From Cephalotus follicularis (lineage: Eukaryota; Streptophyta; Magnoliopsida; Oxalidales; Cephalotaceae), in the NCBI GenBank assembly GCA_001972305.1, contig BDDD01000554.1:312319-376318 (forward strand): 64,000 nucleotides of DNA, written 5' to 3'. A model generated the notes under the pieces. That model did not search any database, was not told the origin of the DNA, and saw only the letters and a list, made by a program, of their open reading frames with translations. The position numbers and the translations under genes are program-made. This document shows positions 21,249 through 32,669 of this stretch, in pieces; positions within the stretch are counted from its first letter, which is position 1; every line of letters begins with the position of its first letter.

Positions 21249-22404
21249 TTTATGAACTCGGTTATGTTTATGAATTTGATATGTTCTGGAAAATAAAATC
21301 GGTTTTGACATTTTACGAATTTAATGTTCCTGACTTTAATCTTATGTTATGATACGTTATGATATGTTATGATCCTCTCGTTTATGGTGGGAAATAAATG
21401 AGTTGATACTTATGAAATGTACGTTATGTAAACGATATTGTTTGATAACGATTTTTGAATATGTTTTGAAAAAGCATATTTTATGTGTTTCTAAATTGAT
21501 TTTTATAAATCAATGTTTTGGAAGTGATAAAATACTAAGTATTTGTACCCACCTATGGGGCGTACCATAGGCATGTCATAGGCCCGACACGGGGACATGA
21601 CACTTCCTTAGCGGTGTGATTAGTCTACGGCGTCTCTCTATGTTATGAATAAATCCCATGAGGTGGATTTATGGATCCGCTATGTATGATAGAGGCGTAT
21701 GAATCGATTCTAGTATGTGACAAGATATGCAATGTGTGATATGATATGATATAAGAATTGACTTGTGTAGTGTCGTACACTTCAATTCTATTGCGCATGT
21801 GGAATTAGCGCCTCCCTTGCCGTATATGTTTCTTATATGTGATAGGTTATGTGGCTCAGTATGTTATTATCAAATTTGTGATTTTGAAAGCTTTCGTATA
21901 TGTGTTTCGAAAGATATGAATTTGGGTTTTATGGAAGTTTGGATATAACGTCAACGAATGTTTAAACTATTTTAATTGGTTAAGATTTCTGTTACGAGTT
22001 TTAATGAAATCTTACTGCTTTTAAATTATTGTTACTGTTTTATATTCTTTATCCGTACTGAGTTTTGCTCAGCCGCGTTTTGTTTTCCATGCGGCAGATT
22101 ATCAGGAACAACGTGGGAAAGTGTGATTGAGAGATGGCCACCATTATGTCAAGGATCTTTAGGAGTGTGGTCCTAATATGTTTCCTGTCAGGAGTGGTTC
22201 TGAACATTATGGTTTATGTTTTTGAATTTGACTTTCAGAACATGTTTAAGTTTTCCAAATATGTTAAGTTTTAAGTTTTCAGATATGTTATGACCGCCAT
22301 GTTTTTAGCTAATAAGTTATGGTTATGTTCAGTTAAGTTATGCTATGTTATGTTATGATCTGTATTATGACCTGTCACGGCTCCCGCTGTCTGGGGGTGT
22401 TACA
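21249..22404 (+). repeat. 3' LTR of gypsy A, second part
   Basis: The remainder of the 3' LTR, from the repeated TTTAT through GAACTCGGTTATG to GGGGGTGTTACA. Copia-1 coding sequence begins at once. GTAAT (22405-22409) would be the right target duplication; its partner is off the left edge. Confidence 0.9.
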
Positions 22405-24042
22405 GTAATTTTGTCATCGAAGGTACCCAGTAGGTAAACCTCATGGATGTTGATCCGGTTAGCTTCAAAGAGGCCATATGTGATATGGACTCGGAGAAAT
22501 GTCTTAGTGCCATGAATTCCGAAATGGAATCCATGTACTCCAATCAAGTTTGGGATCTAGTGGATGCACCTGAAGGGGTTAAACCCTTAGGTTCCAAATG
22601 GATTTTCAAAAGGAAGCTTGGAGAGGATGGGAAGGTGAAGACCTTCAAAGCTAGGCTTGTAACAAAGGGCTATAACAAACAGGACGGGATTGATTTTGAG
22701 GAAACTTTCTCTCCCATTTCCTGGCTTAAATCCATTCGGATTTTACTTGCTATAGCTGCACATACTGACTATGAGATATGGCAAATGGATGTGAAAACTT
22801 CATTTCTCATTGGAAACATTGATGAAGACATATATATGACCCAGCATGAGGGTTTCATATCCACTGGTGAGGACCAGAGAGTGTGAAAGCTTCTGAAGTC
22901 CATTTATAGACTAAAGCAAGGTTCGAGAAGCTGGAACATTTGACTCAATGAAATGATCAAAGAGTTTGGTTCATAAAGAATCGGGATGAACCATGTGTGT
23001 ATAAAAATCTTAGTGGGAGCTTAGTGACCTTTGTGGTCTTGTACATTGATGACATTCTCCTTATAGGAAATGATGTGATCATGTTGTCTAACGTAAAGGC
23101 CTGGTTATCCACCGTTTTCTCCATGAAAGACTTGGGAGAAGCTTCATATATCTTGGGTATAAAGGTCTATTGGGATAGAGCAAGAAGGATGATAGGGTTA
23201 TCCCAGTCTTTGTACATTCACAGAGTGCTGAAGCATTTTGGCATGGAAAATTCCAAGAGGGGTTACCTGCCTCTATGACATGGAATTTCACTTTCCAAGA
23301 AGATGTCTCCCAAGATAGCTGAGGAAAGACAAAGGATGATGCATATTCCTTATGCTTCGGCAATTGGAAGCATCATGTATGCTATGCTTTACTCTAGACC
23401 AGATATCGCTTATGTTGTAAGTGTTACGAGCAGATATCAGTCAGATCCAGGTGAGCGTCACTGGAAGGCTGTCAAAGATATCCTCAAGTACCTTAACATG
23501 ACTAAGGATTTACTCTTAATGTATGGAGGAAAAGGTTTGAAGATTGAGGGTTATACTGACTCTAATTTTCAAACAGATGTGGATGATTCAAAATCGACCT
23601 CGGGGTTTGTGTTCACCTTGAATGGTGGTGCAGTGAGCTGGAAGAGTTCGAAGCAGCCTACCACTGCAAATTCAGTGACAGAAGCTGAATACATTGCGGC
23701 ATCGAAAGCTGCCAAGGAAGGTGTATGGATGAAGAAGTTCATCAAAGATTTGGGTGTAGTTCTTGGCATTGATGATCCGATATCTTTATAGTGTGATAAC
23801 AATGGAGCAATAGCACAAGCCAAGGAGCCTAGATTACACTCAAAGTCTAAACAAATTCTCAGGCGCTTTCACCTTATACATGAGATCGTTGATCGAGGAG
23901 ATATAAAAGTGGAAAGAGTTCCAGGAGAAGACAACACTACAAACTCACTTACTAAAGATTACCAAAGGTGGTCTTTGACCAACACTTCGATGCCATGGGT
24001 GTGAGACACTATGGCAGCTGGCTTTAGTCCTTAGTGGGAGAT
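22405..24042 (+). pseudogene. copia-1 pol fragment: reverse transcriptase and RNase H
   Basis: A Ty1/copia pol cut on its left by the A'/A insertion, just before RT. The frame is readable as SEMESMYSNQVWDLV, KPLGSKWIFKRKLG, FKARLVTKGYNKQ and IWQMDVKTSFLIG. A TGA at 22884 (Cys-like position) and frame slips near 22940-22990 follow. The catalytic motif LYIDDILLIGND is intact near 23040. RNase H runs through YTDSNFQTDVDDSKSTSGF and TEAEYIAASKAAKE to 23790, with a stop at 23791 and further breaks. Gag, protease and integrase should lie left of the window. The polypurine tract TTAGTGGGAGAT ends at 24042. Confidence 0.9.
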
Positions 24043-25784
24043 TGTTAGAGATAAAGTCCTGCAAGCCAGTGCTGAGCTTGTATTTACTCTATCTTGTATA
24101 TAAATTAAATAAATATGTTTATATTTTATCATTGGCTGTGAGTTCATTTCTTTAATGCATGATTAAATGGTAAATGAATGTCCTGGAATAAAATTAGAGA
24201 ACCAAGTACATGATGTGAGAATTGGAATCTCGGTATACTTTATTTCGAATCTTCCTGGTCATAGGATTAACACTCAGGGTATGATCAATTCGTTTAGACC
24301 AGCACATACTATCAGATCGGTAAGCAGAGGGTGACTGATCTCACACCACACGCATGGTTGATTTTATGACAACTACGTGCGAGCTCGTTAATTTATTAAT
24401 GAGTTCACTGAAGGTGACTGTTGATAGAATTTCTGTATGGAGTTTTACTTTCATGTCAGACAGAATTCTAGTTTTACAACAGTGCATGTGGTCCTCGGAC
24501 ATGAGCCGTCACTGGATGTTTTGTGCATAGGATGCTGTCTTTTGATGGTGCTTAAATACATATTCAATGAAGTGTATACAGGCATTTTTTGGATACAGTA
24601 CGCTTATGCATGGAGGCATGTGAGCTCGTAGTAACGAATCAATTGGTTCTAGTAAAAGAAGATTCTGCTGAGGATGATTTTCGTTAGCAATTAAGCGCCT
24701 GGCCAGGCTAGCCACGATATCAAGAGTGTGATATCATTGGTTAAATATTAGAGGGGCACTTCTAATATTATTTGGGCTAACGAAAGATAGTCAAGAGGCT
24801 AAAGACTAAATTATCGGGGTCTGACATAATCCGTACCCTATATTTAATCAGAGGATTGTCAATTGAGGACTATACGTGCATGTACCTGTAAATAGTGCTT
24901 CGTAGATAATTCATATTACCTGGGGGTTGTTATGCATTGCTAGATGTCGATGTCGACCTGTAGGATGCCTGAGATTAAATTGATAATTAATCTTGGAGGA
25001 AAAGAATTAAAAGTGTTTTAATTCGAAATATATGAGATAATATTTTTTTATGTGATAATAAATATTTAATCGGATAATTGTGTGTGTCACAATTTAATCA
25101 TACGGCCAGTGTAATAGTGAATCCATAGGGTCACAAACAATACAGGCTGATATTTCTGACACCGTACGAGAGAAAAAATAATTAGAATATTATTTTCTTA
25201 TTATATTTAATGAGATTAAATATTCTTAATGCGATTAAGGAAAAAAAGTATTCTTTATGGAAAGAGGAAATCTAAAAAGGGAAAGAATTGCTATTTATGC
25301 TAAATGAGATTATTGCATAAAATAGCAGATTGAGACATAAGTTTTACACATTCTTATCTAGCAATAAAAATAGGAAATCATTTCTCTTTTGTCAAGCATG
25401 CAAGTCAGACTTTTTGTCAGACAATTTTTCATTTCCCATCTCTCAGTGGTTTTTCTCTAGCTCTCTCAAGAACAAGAAAAACACAGTGAGAAATTGTTGC
25501 GTAGCTTGAGAAGCATTGGTGTTGGAGATTAAGCTTTGTGTGGATACCTTGGAGGCCTGCTGTTCTTGGAGGCTAGAACCACAATCAACAAAGAAGAAGT
25601 CGCTCCATTATGTGAGTATATTCCGTCTGCACTTTCTATTGTATTCTATTTGTTTTCTAATTGTATATGCATGCACAAATGATCCTACGGTTAAACCTTG
25701 TGGCTTGTTTATCATGAGATGATACACAATTATTTTAGGTTGCAAGCGTCTAGATTTTTGTTTTATCGCAATAGGGTTCCAACA
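24043..25784 (+). repeat. 3' LTR of copia-1
   Basis: A 1742 bp LTR starting TGTTAGAGATAAAGTCCTGC right after the polypurine tract and ending GGGTTCCAACA. The minus-strand copia-4 LTR is 1743 bp and of the same family. TCGAG (25785-25789) would be the right target duplication. No gene is present. Confidence 0.9.
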
Positions 25785-28700
25785 TCGAGGCCACTGGAAG
25801 AGAAATTGCTAGCAATTCCTTGCTTCCATTGCAGATGGTGCCTCAGGATAAGGTACCACCATATTTTCATATTCTATCTGGCTTACAATGTAAGTTCAAC
25901 TTGGGTATAGGACTCAGGTTGTGAGACTAACATTTGTAACTCTTTGCAGATGCTAAGAGGAGCTGGGCAGCTGGGAGCTATGGATGTAATGGAACTGCGA
26001 CATGAAGACCGGGCATCTACTTTAATGTTGTAGGAATATTTTGATTGTATATATATATAAAGCAATGTGGCTTTTGTATATAGACTAAACCCTTGTAAAT
26101 ATCGTTAAGAACTTTTGTTCTAAACTTTAATTAGCAAAGTAAAATGTATATTTTGTAAAGCTGGGAGCTTTTTGTTTATTACATGTGGATAGTGGCTATT
26201 ATTTTCTGGTAAAGTATTAGTCGGCACTGATCAACTAGATAATGGGTTTTATGTCTTAAATATTAATCAAACAATAGCACCAGCTATTGAGCAAGAATTT
26301 ACTAGTAAAAGACGAGGAGAGATTTGATATAAACCCTTCACAACCTTTAGCATTGATGATTAGGTCATACTGGGGGGTTAGATAAACACAATTGGTTAAT
26401 GATGGACTTTTGGACATCCAGGACAAGGAGTCCCTTTCATTGTGTACACCATGTTTGATTGGTGAAATGACCAAATCTCTTTTCTCCGAGGACGAAGATA
26501 AGGTCTTGGACAAATTGTGTTTCATCCACACTAGCATATGTGATATAATGTTAGACAATGCAAGTGTAGGTTTTCACTACTTTGTTACCTTTACTGGTGA
26601 CTTGTCACGGTTTAGGTAAGTGTTCGGGTGAAATACAAATCTGAATCCTTTGAAAGTGTTAAGGAATTTAGATATGAAGTAGATATGCAAACAGGTAAAC
26701 CCATTAAAACACTTCGGTGGGATCGAAGAGGGCAAATACCTGTATGCTAAATTACAGGATTATCTGAGAGATAATAGAATTCTCTCTAAGTGGCGGTATT
26801 GGAAATTAGTCAATATTGTCTAATCCATGATGTCTTTTATTCATCTTCCTATCTGCTTTTGGGATTATACGTTGCAGTGGCAACGTTCATCTTAAACTGG
26901 ATTCCTATGAAATCCGTCCCCTCCATATCTTTCAAGATACTGAAATGGAGGTAACCCAACCTCAACCAAGACGGTTAATGGTTGTCTAGCTTACGTGAGA
27001 AGTTGGAAACCTTCTAAACTGGAGGCGCAAGTGGATTATTGCCGGTTTGTGGGATATCCTAACAAGAGCTTAGGATTTCATTTCAACCATCCTAGCGAAC
27101 AAATGGTATTTATTTCGCATACTGCAAAATATCTAGAGAGGAATACCTGTTTACAAGAAGCAGAAGGAGTAAGGTGTAATTAAGAGAGTTATCACCTGGT
27201 GAATACCCACAAGACGATAAGGAATTAGAGGTTGAACCCTCTAAAGACAAGATTTGGGAAAGGGTCCCAACCTGAGATTGAATCTCAGTAAGGCACTCCT
27301 AGTGTGAGGAGATCAGGCAAGGTTTCAACAGCACCTGAGAAATATGGTTTTCTCATGAAAGGCGCTGAAAAACCTAAAGTCATCGATGATGACATGCCTG
27401 TCAGCTACAAATGAAACAGTGAAGAGCACTATTTCAAGGCATGGATGGGAGTCATGAAATCCGAAAAGGATCCATATATGCCCACCAAGTATATAACTTG
27501 GTTAATGCTCCCATGGGTGAGTGGCCCTTTATGGTTGCATAAAAATCATAAAAGAGAAAGATAGGTGTTAATGGAAAAGGTTAAAACCTTTAAATCATAA
27601 TGGTTAAATCCATTCGGATAATACTTGTTGTTGCTGCTCATCGTGATTATGAGCTATGGCAAATGGAAGTCAAGATAACCTTGAAAAAGGACTATGTTGA
27701 AGAGGACATCTTAATGTCCCAAACAAGAGGGGTTTACATCCAAGGGTATTTTCACAGAGTGTGCAAGCTGCTAAGGTCTGTGTGTGACCTCAAGCAAGCA
27801 TCCTGTAGCTGAAAAATCTGTTTTTGATTTCATCAAACCGATGATATGCCTTATGTCTACTGGAAATAGGATATCCCAGATATCACTTTCTTGGTACTGT
27901 ACTTAACCAACATACTACTCATTGGAAATTAAGTAGGCATGTTATAGTACAATTAACCAAGAAATTCTCGACAAAGATTTGGGAGAGACTTCCTACGTTT
28001 TGGGAATGAAGATCTTCAGAGTAGATCAAGTAAGTTGTTCGGACTTTCCCAAAGCTAGTACATTAGTAGGGTGCTGATATAGTGTGGACTTTTGAATTCC
28101 ATGTTTGGCTTACTTCCAATTAGCCAAGGAATTCATTTTTCCAAGTGGATGCCTTTGCAGACTTCTGAGGAGAGTGTTTCATGAGTGGGCTACCTTAACC
28201 TTCAGCTATAGGCTGCATCATGCTATACCAAACTTTGTACTAGGCCTGACATTGCCTAAGCCTAAGGGTCTGCCTAGTCGATCATCAGTCCAATCCCCGT
28301 GAGAGGCATTGGGAAATTGTCAAAGAGATCTGAGAGAGACTCAAGATTTCTTGTTGACATATGGAGAAGATAGTCAATTGAAATTAAAGAGTTATTTTTT
28401 ACTCTGGTTTCATATGTGATCTGGAAAATCACAATATCGTATCAAGATATGTGATTGTCCTAAATGAATGTGTTGTGTGAGTTGGATGAGTTTATAACAA
28501 TACGGTACTATTGACTGAACCACGGAATAAGAGTATGTTGTAACCTATGATACCGAAAAGTAGTTGTTTGGAAGAGGAAGTTCATTATCAAACTATATGC
28601 AGTTCCATCAATCGTTCATCCAGTTGTGTAGAGTGACAATGATGGGGGGCCTTAGCACAGGCTATGGAATGCATGTCTCGTATCCGCTCTAGACTTATAA

Positions 28701-28857
28701 AGCTATGGTATCATCAGATTATATTATTTATGAGATCGTAGCAAATTTTGGCTGACCCACAGACCAATGCCATGAGCATTAGTAGTACTTGAGCAACAAT
28801 GAAAGTGCGATGGGCTTAGGCCATACGTCTTCGGGGCTTCAGGGCCAAGTGGGAGAT
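25785..28857 (+). pseudogene. copia-2 gag end, protease, integrase, RT and RNase H, heavily decayed
   Basis: Sequence aligned by eye with copia-3 shows this is the same family. It begins inside the gag zinc knuckle where copia-1 inserted. The protease region reads STWV-DSGCETNICNSLQ near 25890-25945. The GAG-pre-integrase region (DQLDNGFYVLNINQTIA, NDGLLDIQD) spans about 26230-26420. Decayed integrase follows to about 26960. A linker (DYCRFVGYPNKSLGFHFNHP) lies near 27030, RT remnants (SIRIILVVAAHRDYELWQME) at 27600-27810, and RNase H remnants to about 28830. Stops and frameshifts occur throughout, so it is the oldest copia remnant here together with copia-4. AAGTGGGAGAT ends the internal region. 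Confidence 0.85.
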
Positions 28858-31289
28858 TGTTGGAGTAGGGGTGTCCCTGCATGCCACAAGGTGGCTCTGC
28901 ATATATATATATATCTGTGTGTGTGTGTGTGTGTATGAGATGCACTTATTAACTGGAGATATCTCTTTAAGCAGCGGGGCAGCTGCATGTGTGTATATTA
29001 TACTCTCTATTTTTACAATCTAAATTCCTTTTTGTGTTTTATAGTGCATATTCAATCAACGATGGCAACCCGCTAAATGTATATCCCAATCCATCTCAAT
29101 GGATTAGTTGATCACCATGTCAACTAAGTACACATATAGTTCCCTATCATTCGAGGGGTTGGATCTCATGCCTGGGAGGTTATGAGAATGCAATCATTAC
29201 TCCCTTCTGACAAAACGTTCCAAGTCATAGGTTCACTTTCTTAGGGCAATTCATGAACCGTAAAGACTTGTCGTATTATGCTTGTCCACTTGTGTGTGGG
29301 AGATGGACCATCTCATTACCATTTGGATTTATACTAAAGCTGATACGGGGTTCATGATCGAGAGCATGAGACTAAACAGACCCACCATAGGAAACCTATT
29401 TGGAAAGCCATACCTATGTTAATAGGATTCCTATAGTCTCGGTAGTGTATAGTCTATGGTGACTGGTAGACCATTCATGAACTGCGTTGTATCATTAGAC
29501 CTGACCGGCTGGTATGCATTGTGTTGTAACTGCTTGGCTTTGATTTCTGCCTTCCCCGGCACTAGCCACGTGCTGGCAAAAGGGTTGTCTTTGGGCCTTG
29601 TGGGAGCTTTATTGAGATGTATGGGCGAGTTTGCAATAAGGGATCATCATACCCGTGTGAAGGGTGATCAACTCTATATTATTTATGACTGTTGAGACTC
29701 TAAAAACCCGGATCTTGTATAGGCAGACTGGAAACGGGGTTTCCGGGGAAGTCTGCCAAAAGTCTCGATGCGTACATGAATTAATAGTTATTGTGACTTT
29801 ACCTAGGGGTGACATTATTCTGAACCCTAGGTCGCAGTCGGAGCTAAGAATTACGGAGGATACATGATACATATGTTGATGACTGGACAAAGTACTGGTT
29901 AACCGGTTAAGGAATGATATACGTGGTTTACACAGATCCGGGTGGTGATTGGAAATCATACCGGGGTCATACTGATAGTCGGGGACTATTAGGGTGGTCG
30001 TACTAGAACTCTGGGATGTTTTGGGAAATTTATCGTCGTACCAGAATCAACCGGGCTTTCGGGTCCCACCTGATTATTGGAAAAGTGACACATGCTACAC
30101 ACATGCTAACTTGGTGGAAAATCTAGTTTATAACTAGTATATATTAATTTGACCTCAGTGGTTTATTTTAATTTACCACCGTATTGTCTTATTAATATAT
30201 TAAGAGAAGCCACAGTGGGAGTATGTCTAACATACATTGTGCAGGGCACATAATTAAACAAAGAGAGAAACATGTTATAATAAAACAGAAGGTGAAAGAG
30301 ACAAAATAAGCAATTTTGTCCTATTGGAAAAACACACCCGTTTTTGCGTCGGGTACCACCAAACATGGGAGAGAAAACGCACGGGTGCATACTTTGCTCG
30401 CAGCAGGTGCGTTCTGGCTGGAGAAGACGACCGCGTTGGCGCCGGTGACTGGGAAAGGAGTTATGCTCTCATCCACGGTACTCTCCTCTCTCTCTCCCCC
30501 CGATTTCTCTTCTTTCTCTCTCTGTTTTAATCGTGACTCGTTTTGCGTCACTCCCACCGTCGGCCTCTCTTTCCGCCACCTACGATCGCAGTAGGTGGAG
30601 CCAATCCTTGGCTCTACCTATCTTCATCTTAAATTAGGCGATTTTCATGTGTTTTTTCCCTGATTTTGAACACTGAGTCGACTCCACTGAGTCGACACGT
30701 TGTGCGCCGTGGCTTGGCGTTATGGCCCAAGTAATGGCGAGTCTTGGGTCGCAACGTGAAGATCGGATGTTTCGTGGCCGCTGATGGCCCGATCAGTCCT
30801 TGGCGCATTGAACGAGTCTCACTGAGTCTGAACTCAGTAAGTTGCCACCACTGCGAGCAGCGTCTGGCCAGTCCAGGGCGCTTGCCGCCGAGGCTCCGTC
30901 AGAAACGGGTAGATCGGCGTTTCTGGAGTCCGAATATGTCCTAGTCGGACAGCTGCCTTGATGGCCGGAATCCGGCTAGCTTTCTGGTGACCGACAGTTG
31001 CTGCGACAAGCTCGTAGAGGCAAAGTGGTGGAGCCACCAATGTTTGCATGGTTCCATTTAATATGTTTTTATTGATACCGAATTATATCCGGTTTGTTAA
31101 ATTTGGATGTATGCTTGATTTGGATTAGTTCGATTGAACATTAAACGGTGATCCTTGGCTAATAGATTATGGTAGTAAGATGTAAGTGTGAACCTAGACT
31201 TGCGAGTCTTGGTGTTTTAAAAAATTAAAATTATACACACTTCAATCATAGACCCAAAATTGACTGGGGACCCTCCCGGGTTTCCGACA
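28858..31289 (+). repeat. 3' LTR of copia-2
   Basis: An LTR of about 2.43 kb starting TGTTGGAGTAGGGGTGTCCC and ending GGTTTCCGACA, where gypsy C sequence begins (KEHV of its RT on the minus strand). The ending matches the GGGTTCCAACA end of copia-1. Long stretches match the copia-3 LTR (for example CCCACCATAGGAAACCTAT near 29380). No gene is present; the open frames near 30320-30590 are not conserved in copia-3. Confidence 0.82.
28900..28934 (+). repeat. AT/TG microsatellite in the copia-2 LTR
   Basis: About seven AT units followed by about nine TG units, 40 bp into the LTR. The copia-3 LTR has no such tract. Confidence 0.85.
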
Positions 31290-32664
31290 ACGTGTTCCTT
31301 GGAGTTAACATAACCAAGAAATACAACACTATCAGAGGAGAAATGACACTTCTCCAGCTTGGCATAGAGTTTTTGCCCCCTTAGAGCTTCGAAAACTCTC
31401 TTCAAATGCACCAAATGCTCCCTTTCACTCCTTATGCATCAACCGCATAGAGCTATACTAGGGGCATTAGCCCAAATGGCATAACCAGCCACTCATAAAG
31501 ACCACTCTTAGTCTCAAATTCCGTTTTCCATTCATCTCCTTGCCACATTCTATTTTGATGCTATCAACTCCTAAGATCAATCTTAAAAAAGATGGTGGAT
31601 CCATTAAGCGCATCAAGCATGTCATTAAGTCTTACAATTGGGTAACGGTACTTGATAGTGATGTTGTTAATAGCATGGTTGTCCCCATACATTCTTAGCG
31701 CTCCATCCTTCTTGAGCACTAACAAGGCTGGTACTGAGCAAGGACTCATGCTCTATCTCAGTATCCCACTATCCATCAACTCCTTCACTTGTTGTTCCAA
31801 ATCCTTAGCTTCCTCTGGATTACATCGATATGCTGCCTGATTAGGTAACGCATTTCCAGGGACAAAATCAATCTACTGTTCTATCCCCCTGAATAGGAGG
31901 CAAACCCACAAGCAATTCATTAGGGAAGTTGTCCTTAAATTCTTCTATTAGAGGCTGCCCTGGGGGGTGAATTGAAAGCTTTTCTATATACTCCTTCTTT
32001 TCCACCATTAATAACGCAATCACAGGTTCTTCATTCATAAAAATTCGTTCCACATGATCTCCACTCAAGAAAATACTATCTTTAATGTTTTCAGATGTTC
32101 TAGTGACATGTATTTTAGAGGGGCTGAGAGGTGTCAAAGTTATAGTCTTTTCACTAAATTAAATGGTATAAGTGTTCTTTCGGCCATCATGCTTAGCATC
32201 TCTCTCAAACTTCCATGGTCTACCAAGTAATAAGTGGCATGCAACCATAGGGATTACATCACACAACACTTCATCATTATACCTTTTACCAATTGAAAAA
32301 GAGATGAGGACTTGTTGAGTTACCTTATTATGATTTTCCATTATTCAACCATTGCAATTGTTATGGGCTAGGGTGGTTGGTTTTTGGAAGCTTCAATTTG
32401 TCCACCAAGGTAGTGGCAGCAACATCGGTACAACTCCCAATAAAAGAACAAACTCTTTCCTTGATAGTGCATCTCGATTGGTAGATGTTCTCCTGTTCGT
32501 CATCAACTCCCATTTCTTTAGCATGCAAGGCATGCCTAACCACTAATAGTTCTCCATCCTCCGAGACAGCAACTATCTCATCATCCTCATTAAAATCCAC
32601 TTCCCGCCGCTCTTCCTCTTGAGGTGCATTTTCAATCTCCTCAATCTCCTTAATGGTCATCACC
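31290..32664 (-). pseudogene. gypsy C protease and reverse transcriptase, interrupted and decayed
   Basis: On the minus strand, from 32664 down: an acidic linker (EEIENAPQEEERREVDFNEDDE), a protease-like domain (CTIKERVCSFIGSCTD, then VLCDVIPMVACHLLLGRPWKFERD near 32250), then RT (FVPGNALPNQAAYRCNPEEAK near 31850; [22 protein letters not shown] near 31720; [11 protein letters not shown] at 31570). Several frameshifts separate these pieces. Sequence runs directly from MRLMHKE to EHLVHLKRVFEALRG near 31410-31440, so about 25 residues with the YxDD catalytic motif are deleted. Copia-2 cut it at 31290. The lineage is a chromovirus unlike A, B and D (possibly CRM or Galadriel); its other ends lie outside the window. 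Confidence 0.83.
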
Positions 32665-32669
32665 ATTTT

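Noticed and set aside
25787..26030. A possible host gene with a short intron (GTAAGT near 25888, TTTGCAG near 25945) and a following open exon.
   Set aside because: The segment aligns base for base with the zinc-knuckle and protease region of copia-3 (about 61290-61520 on the minus strand). The splice-like signals fall inside the protease codons, so it is decayed copia-2.
30316..30600. Three overlapping open frames of 68-92 codons that could mark a small gene.
   Set aside because: They lie within the copia-2 LTR, have no recognisable domain and are not kept in the copia-3 LTR.
30675..30700. Two GAGTCGAC motifs in the copia-2 LTR, as a further member of the phased palindrome set.
   Set aside because: The spacing is 14 bp and there are only two copies, so it does not meet the 20-21 bp pattern.
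31217..31289. Continuation of the gypsy C reading frame past KEHV.
   Set aside because: The sequence stops resembling RT there and matches a copia LTR end (GGTTTCCGACA); the open frame is a chance extension into the copia-2 LTR.
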